From the NCBI GenBank assembly GCA_030737875.1, contig CM060912.1, positions 125,642,493-125,706,492 of the forward strand: a stretch of 64,000 nt of DNA. The letters run 5' to 3'. A program made the translations under genes and the position numbers. This document shows positions 59,677 through 64,000 of this stretch, piece by piece. The notes beneath the pieces were generated by a model that had not been told where the DNA came from, ran no database searches, and was given only the letters and a program-made list of their open reading frames with translations. Source of the stretch: Allium sativum. Lineage: Eukaryota; Streptophyta; Magnoliopsida; Asparagales; Amaryllidaceae. Each line of letters begins with the position of its first letter. Position 1 is the stretch's first letter.

Positions 59677-61761
59677 TATCGTAAGTTTATCCAAAGTTTC
59701 TCCAAGATAGCAGCACCATTGACCCAGTTGACCAAGAAGAATCAAGCTTTTGTCTGGGATGGAAGGTGCGAGAATGCATTCAGAAATCTAAAGGACAAGT
59801 TGACAAGCGCACCAGTGTTAATCATTCCTAAGGGGGATGAAGAGATGATGGTATACACGGATGCCTGTGGTACCGGACTAGGTGTTGTATTGATGCAAGA
59901 CGGTAGGGTTGTAGCTTACGCAAGTCGGCAATTGAAACCGCACGAGAGAAGGTACCCTACCCATGATTTAGAATTGGCAGCAATCGTGTTCGCGTTAAAG
60001 ATGTGGAGACACTATCTCTTGGGAGAAAGATTTGAGCTGTTTACAGATCATAAATCGTTAAAGTATCTCTTCTCTCAGAAAGATCTGAATCTCCGTCAGC
60101 AGAGATGGTTAGAGTTCTTAGCTTCCTATGATTTTGACATCGCATACACACCAGGAAAGGGCAATGCGGTGGCTGATGCATTGAGCAGAAGACATGCCAG
60201 CTTAGGGGCTATGTTCCTTGAATGGAAGCAACTGGAGTTTATCGCGGGGTTTGATTTCAGACCAAAGTGCGAATTGGATCCAGAAATGTTAGCAAGTTTG
60301 AAGATCAGACCCACTTTGATTGAGCGGATCGGCTCTAGTCAGAGGGACGATCCTAACCTATTGGAAATCATCTCCAAGTTAGAGATGGGTATCGATGAGG
60401 AGATGAACAAGTATGGGCTTGATCGAAATAGATGGCTTAGAAAGAATGGAAAGCTTGTTGTACCCAATGTTAATGGATTGAGGGATGAAGTGCTTAGAGA
60501 ATGTCATCACTCAAAGTTGACTATACATCCCGGTGGTAATAAAATGTATAGAGACATGAAACAGACTTACTACTGGGAAGGAATGAAAAGAGACGTTGGG
60601 AAGTTTATATCCAAATGCATGAATTGCCAGCTAGTTAAAGTCGAGCAAAAGAAGCCTAGTAGTTTGTTACAGCCATTAGAAATTCCCGAATGGAAATGGA
60701 AGCAAGTCTCGATGGATTTCATCGATGGTTTACCAAGGACTAGATCGGGACATGATAGCATTTGGGTGATTGTGGATCGATTGACTAAAAGTGCAAGGTT
60801 TATACCAGTCAAATCGACCAGAACGGCAGCTAAGTTAGCAGAATTGTATATGAAGTGGGTAGTGAGATTTCATGGAGTACCTAAAAGCATTGTGAGCGAC
60901 CGAGACCCGTTGTTCACTAGTGGGTTTTGGAAGAACTTACAAGAGGCTCTAGGGTCAGAGTTACATCTCAGTACCGCATATCATCCTCAGACCGACGGTC
61001 AGACGGAGAGGGTGAACCGTATTTTGGAAGACCTCTTGAGAGCATGTATATTGGATTTTGGTGGATCATGGGATGACCATTTGCATCTAGTAGAGTTTGC
61101 ATATAATAATAGCTACCAATCCAGTATCGGTATGGCTCCATTTGAAGCTTTGTATGGAAGACCGTGCAACTCACCATCATGTTGGATAGAGACTGGCGAG
61201 AAGTTTATGCTTGGACCAGATGTGGTGAGGGAAACTTCAGATAAAATCAAGACCATTCAACAACGAATGAAGGCTGCCCAAGATAGACAGAAGAGTTATG
61301 CTGATAAGAGGAGAAGAGACTTAAAATTCTCCGTTGGCGACTTGGTGTTTGTCAAGATTTCTCCGTTGAAGAGCGTAATACGATTTGGCAAGGGAGGCAA
61401 GTTGGCACCAAGATTTGTTGGCCCATTCCCTGTTCTTGAACTAGTCGGGAATTTGGCATACAGAATTGACTTACCGGAAAAGATGGCGGGAGTTCACGAC
61501 GTATTTCATGTTTCCCAACTAAGGAAGTTCGTTCACGACTCAGATATGACTATTTCACCTGATCAGTTAGAGGACTTCGAAGTAGAACCCGAGGCGGTTG
61601 GGAACCGCAAGCCAGCCCGTATTGTCGAGCACGACATGAAGCGACTTCGAAGGAAGGCGGTGAAGCTAGTCAAGGTTCAGTGGGGCGAGGACGAGAATGA
61701 TTGTACTTGGGAGACAGAGGAGAACATTAGGAAGATACACCCAGAACTCTTTGCCTGGTAA
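59677..61761 (+). CDS. Element H RNase H, integrase and chromodomain-like tail
   Basis: Same frame as the preceding segments; first ATG at 59719. RNase H: MVYTDACGTGLGVVLMQDG (Asp at residue 48), RRYPTHDLELAAIVFALKMW, FTDHKSLKYLFSQKDLNLRQ and GKGNAVADALSRR. Integrase: zinc finger HHSKLTIHPGGNK with CMNCQLVK, core Asp in SMDFIDGLPR, second Asp in SIVSDRDPLFTSGFW, Glu in TDGQTERVNRILEDLLR, then GPFPVLELVGNLAYRIDLP (GPY/F region) and VFHVSQLRKF. The C-terminus KPARIVEHDMKRLRRKAVKL, followed by VKVQWG and DCTWETEENI, resembles a chromodomain of chromoviruses, which can direct integration to heterochromatin. This segment is intact. Confidence 0.94.
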   Translation, partial: YRKFIQSFSKIAAPLTQLTKKNQAFVWDGRCENAFRNLKDKLTSAPVLIIPKGDEEMMVYTDACGTGLGVVLMQDGRVVAYASRQLKPHERRYPTHDLELAAIVFALKMWRHYLLGERFELFTDHKSLKYLFSQKDLNLRQQRWLEFLASYDFDIAYTPGKGNAVADALSRRHASLGAMFLEWKQLEFIAGFDFRPKCELDPEMLASLKIRPTLIERIGSSQRDDPNLLEIISKLEMGIDEEMNKYGLDRNRWLRKNGKLVVPNVNGLRDEVLRECHHSKLTIHPGGNKMYRDMKQTYYWEGMKRDVGKFISKCMNCQLVKVEQKKPSSLLQPLEIPEWKWKQVSMDFIDGLPRTRSGHDSIWVIVDRLTKSARFIPVKSTRTAAKLAELYMKWVVRFHGVPKSIVSDRDPLFTSGFWKNLQEALGSELHLSTAYHPQTDGQTERVNRILEDLLRACILDFGGSWDDHLHLVEFAYNNSYQSSIGMAPFEALYGRPCNSPSCWIETGEKFMLGPDVVRETSDKIKTIQQRMKAAQDRQKSYADKRRRDLKFSVGDLVFVKISPLKSVIRFGKGGKLAPRFVGPFPVLELVGNLAYRIDLPEKMAGVHDVFHVSQLRKFVHDSDMTISPDQLEDFEVEPEAVGNRKPARIVEHDMKRLRRKAVKLVKVQWGEDENDCTWETEENIRKIHPELFAW

Positions 61762-61882
61762 GATTTTTGGCTTCGATTTAGTTTCCGCATGCTAGGATAG
61801 ACTTGTTTGCTTATTTTGCATGATTGATTGTTGTATGTGGTTGTTAGGCATGCGGGATCCTTTGTATGTTTTGGGTTAAGGA

Positions 61883-61916
61883 ATTTCGGGGGCGAAATTT
61901 CTTAAGGGGGGGAGAG
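61883..61916 (+). promoter_or_regulatory. Element H polypurine tract with hairpin
   Basis: ATTTCGGGGGCGAAAT (61883-61898) is an inverted repeat, followed by TTCTTAAGGGGGGGAGAG directly before LTR start TGTAACGACCC at 61917. Confidence 0.93.
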
Positions 61917-64000
61917 TGTAACGACCCGCATTCTACGCATCATGGGATCGTAGAATGTTTATTTCTTCAACATACGAAGTCGTATGGTCATGTAACTTTG
62001 GGGGACGACTATTGAGGTCATTTCCCATGTTCATGATTTTTCCCGATTTTTAAATGACCATTTTACCCCTAGTTGGCACTGTTTTGGCCATAACTTTTGA
62101 CTGGAAAGGAATTTTGACCTGAAACCACTTCCATTGGCTCCGGATGATGGTTTCTCTTTCCGTAGAGTGGTCACATTAGCCAAACGGACTTACCGTTTGG
62201 GAGGTATGGCTGAAACAAGTTTCAGATGGTGAAAAACAGCTTAATTGGGCTTAACCGGGTGATTAGCAGCTAGGCCCAGAGGGGAATTTCGGGTTTAGAG
62301 GTATAAGAGGACTGATTAGGGTTAGGTTATCACTTTCATTTCAGTTTTGAGCCGCCACAAACCTTCTTGAGACCTTAGTAATGGCCTCCATCCTCTAAAA
62401 GCACTCCAAAAACACATTTTTAGTGAAGATTAAGCCTAAACTACATCAAAACAAGGCCAAATAGCAACAAAGCAAGGTTGGAGTTGCTGCTATACATAGG
62501 AATTCGACCCAAACAGAGGATACTTCAGATTTGGTGTTTTATTTTGTGGCCAAGGTGAGTGATTAGCTTGCTTTTACACTAATTACGGTTAATTATGGGT
62601 AATTAGTGAAGATTAGCGAATTTATACATTAATAAATTCTGGAAAAATTCTTAAAATTCTAAAATAATGTTTTAAGGCTCTGTCAGAAATTTGGGTTAAT
62701 TTCGATGTGTTTTGCTAATTGTATGCTTGAACATGATTAAGAGTGATTAGGGGAAAATGAGGAGTTCTAGCTATGTTTGATCCATTTTAAATCTATCAAA
62801 TTGTTGTTATGGTGTTTGCAATTGATGTTACATGTGCTATGACTCTATGGTATGTTTTATGATTGGTTAGAATAGTTAAATTGGTCGGAAACGTCGTCGA
62901 ATGGCGTAGAAAGCTCGTTGGAAAATTGCAGAAGTGTGCAGGTTCCGAACCGGTTCGGATCGGAGAAAGGGGCCGGATCGGATTGGTGAACTGACCAAGG
63001 GAATTCGAACTGGATTGGAACTTGTCACTGGAGGAGGCTAGGCGAGAAGGAAGGCCGTTTACTTAGGGTTGGAGTTGGACAGAGGATAGGATCGGAGCTA
63101 TGGAGCAGGATCGGATCGGATCGGAGTAAGCTAAAGAGTGGGATCGGATCGGATAAGGGGATCGGGTCGGGTAGCCGAACTGAACCAAGGAGGTGGCATC
63201 TCCAGCAGCGTGGAACTTCAGGGACAACAAGGGAGACCCGGCCTCGACTCTGAAGGACTCGGAAGTAGTTGAAGAAACGGCAGCAGGAGCAAGACACCCG
63301 AACCGAACCGAGTGGAGAACCCGAACCGAAGGAGCACCGAACCGGATGGATTACTGTGACCCGAACCGAACCGAGTGGAGGACCCGAACCGAAGGAGCAC
63401 CGAACCGGATTGGAGGTGCGATTACGCGACGACTCTTTTGAAGACCAACTCCAATTCGATCAAAACCCGAGATGCAAAGGGAGTCCAAATGAGGAGCTTT
63501 GACTCAGGATCCAGCTGGGAACCAATGAGTGGGCTTCATGATTGGGCTTTGCTGCGGGACGCGTGCCAAGGGGTTATCGACGTCTATAGCTTTGGACCAC
63601 TATGGTAGGAGGTACGAAGGCGGATTCAGGGCCATTATGGCATCGGTAGAACCAAGGGCTACAACCAATGAAGTGGGTCATTGAAATGTTTGGTCATGAC
63701 CCTATATGTTTAGCTTGGTCATAGCAGGGTTTCTACAAGTCGGGATTCGTCGTTACCTCAATTTTGTCTAGTGTTCCAAAGTGGTAGATGTCGTATGCTT
63801 TACGCACTGAGTGAGAGATGTGAGGATGGTTGTTATGGATGGTTTGTTTGCTATCATTATGACATACACACCCCACCCCCGTATTCTTTACACTATTCAT
63901 TATGGCACCTTGGAGTATTGTACGGTATATGGTACTAACTCTTTGGTTGCAGGTCCAGGTTCAGGTATGGTTTAGTATACCTGTTATCATTCTGTTTAGA
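61917..64000 (+). mobile_element. Element H 3' LTR (first 2084 bp; cut by window end)
   Basis: Aligns base for base with 54579-56667 except for a few substitutions, one extra A in a run near 62410, and a net 5-bp loss in the GGATC repeat. About 515 bp are expected beyond the window. Confidence 0.96.

Larger units (their letters stand above)
54579..64000 (+). mobile_element. Element H: young Tekay/Del-like chromovirus (3' LTR runs off window)
   Basis: The 5' LTR 54579-57181, PBS, gag-pol 57322-61761, PPT and 3' LTR from 61917 make a full-length Ty3/gypsy element. Domain order Gag, PR, RT, RNase H, integrase, chromodomain-like tail is gypsy chromovirus. LTR copies differ at only a scattering of bases plus one 5-bp repeat unit over 2.08 kb, so the insertion is recent. 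Two in-frame TAG codons interrupt gag-pol. The TSD cannot be checked; the left flank is CAACC. Confidence 0.95.

Overview
This window is plant nuclear DNA, almost certainly from an angiosperm and probably a eudicot. It is AT-rich and built almost entirely of nested LTR retrotransposons (Ty3/gypsy and Ty1/copia), with a LINE fragment, a small TIR-like element and remnants of one host gene (a flavin-containing monooxygenase, FMO). No intact host gene, tRNA gene, CRISPR array or bacterial-type feature was seen. I use letters A to I for the elements. All assignments rest on reading the sequence and on memory of family motifs; no database was searched.

Layout. 1-9245: element A (minus strand), a gypsy-like element with very long LTRs around a non-coding internal region of about 1 kb. 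It abuts, and probably interrupts, the 3' end of gypsy element D, whose 3' UTR (9246-9571) and 2.8-kb LTR (9572-12350) follow. 12351-16733: decayed copia element E (minus), lacking its 3' LTR. 16734-20389: low-copy-looking spacer with a LINE ORF1 fragment (18137-19330). 20390-43844: a four-level nest. Copia F (20395-43839) is split inside gag by giant solo LTR G (21367-41237, TSD TTGCA). G is split by element B (23456-37112, TSD TTCTA). One LTR of B carries a 975-bp TIR-like element (35298-36272, TSD-like TATTTAA). 43845-47300: host-like DNA with FMO pseudoexons on the minus strand. 47301-47390: a 5S rRNA-like fragment. 47396-53274: giant solo LTR C, TSD ACGGG. 53840-54578: remnants of a copia LTR and of another gypsy LTR (I). 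54579-64000+: young Tekay/Del-like chromovirus H with near-identical LTRs, a gag-pol in one frame broken by two TAG codons, and a 3' LTR cut by the window end.

The most unusual feature is the family formed by A, B, C and G. Its LTRs are about 5.9 to 7 kb, and A and B have internal regions of only about 0.6-1 kb with no gag-pol, so nearly all of the element is LTR. They share PBS type, PPT context, end sequences and LTR sub-motifs with chromovirus-type elements such as H and D. This suggests large non-autonomous derivatives (LARD-like) mobilised in trans by a chromovirus.

Functionally, only H comes close to a complete retrotransposition machinery (Gag, PR, RT, RNase H, integrase, chromodomain-like tail), and as sequenced it is disabled. 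The remaining DNA is non-autonomous, solo or truncated. Regulatory signals worth noting are a palindromic E2F-like site with a phased GTCGAC array in D's U3, a conserved hairpin before the PPT in A, D and H, and splice-like signals inside the long LTRs.
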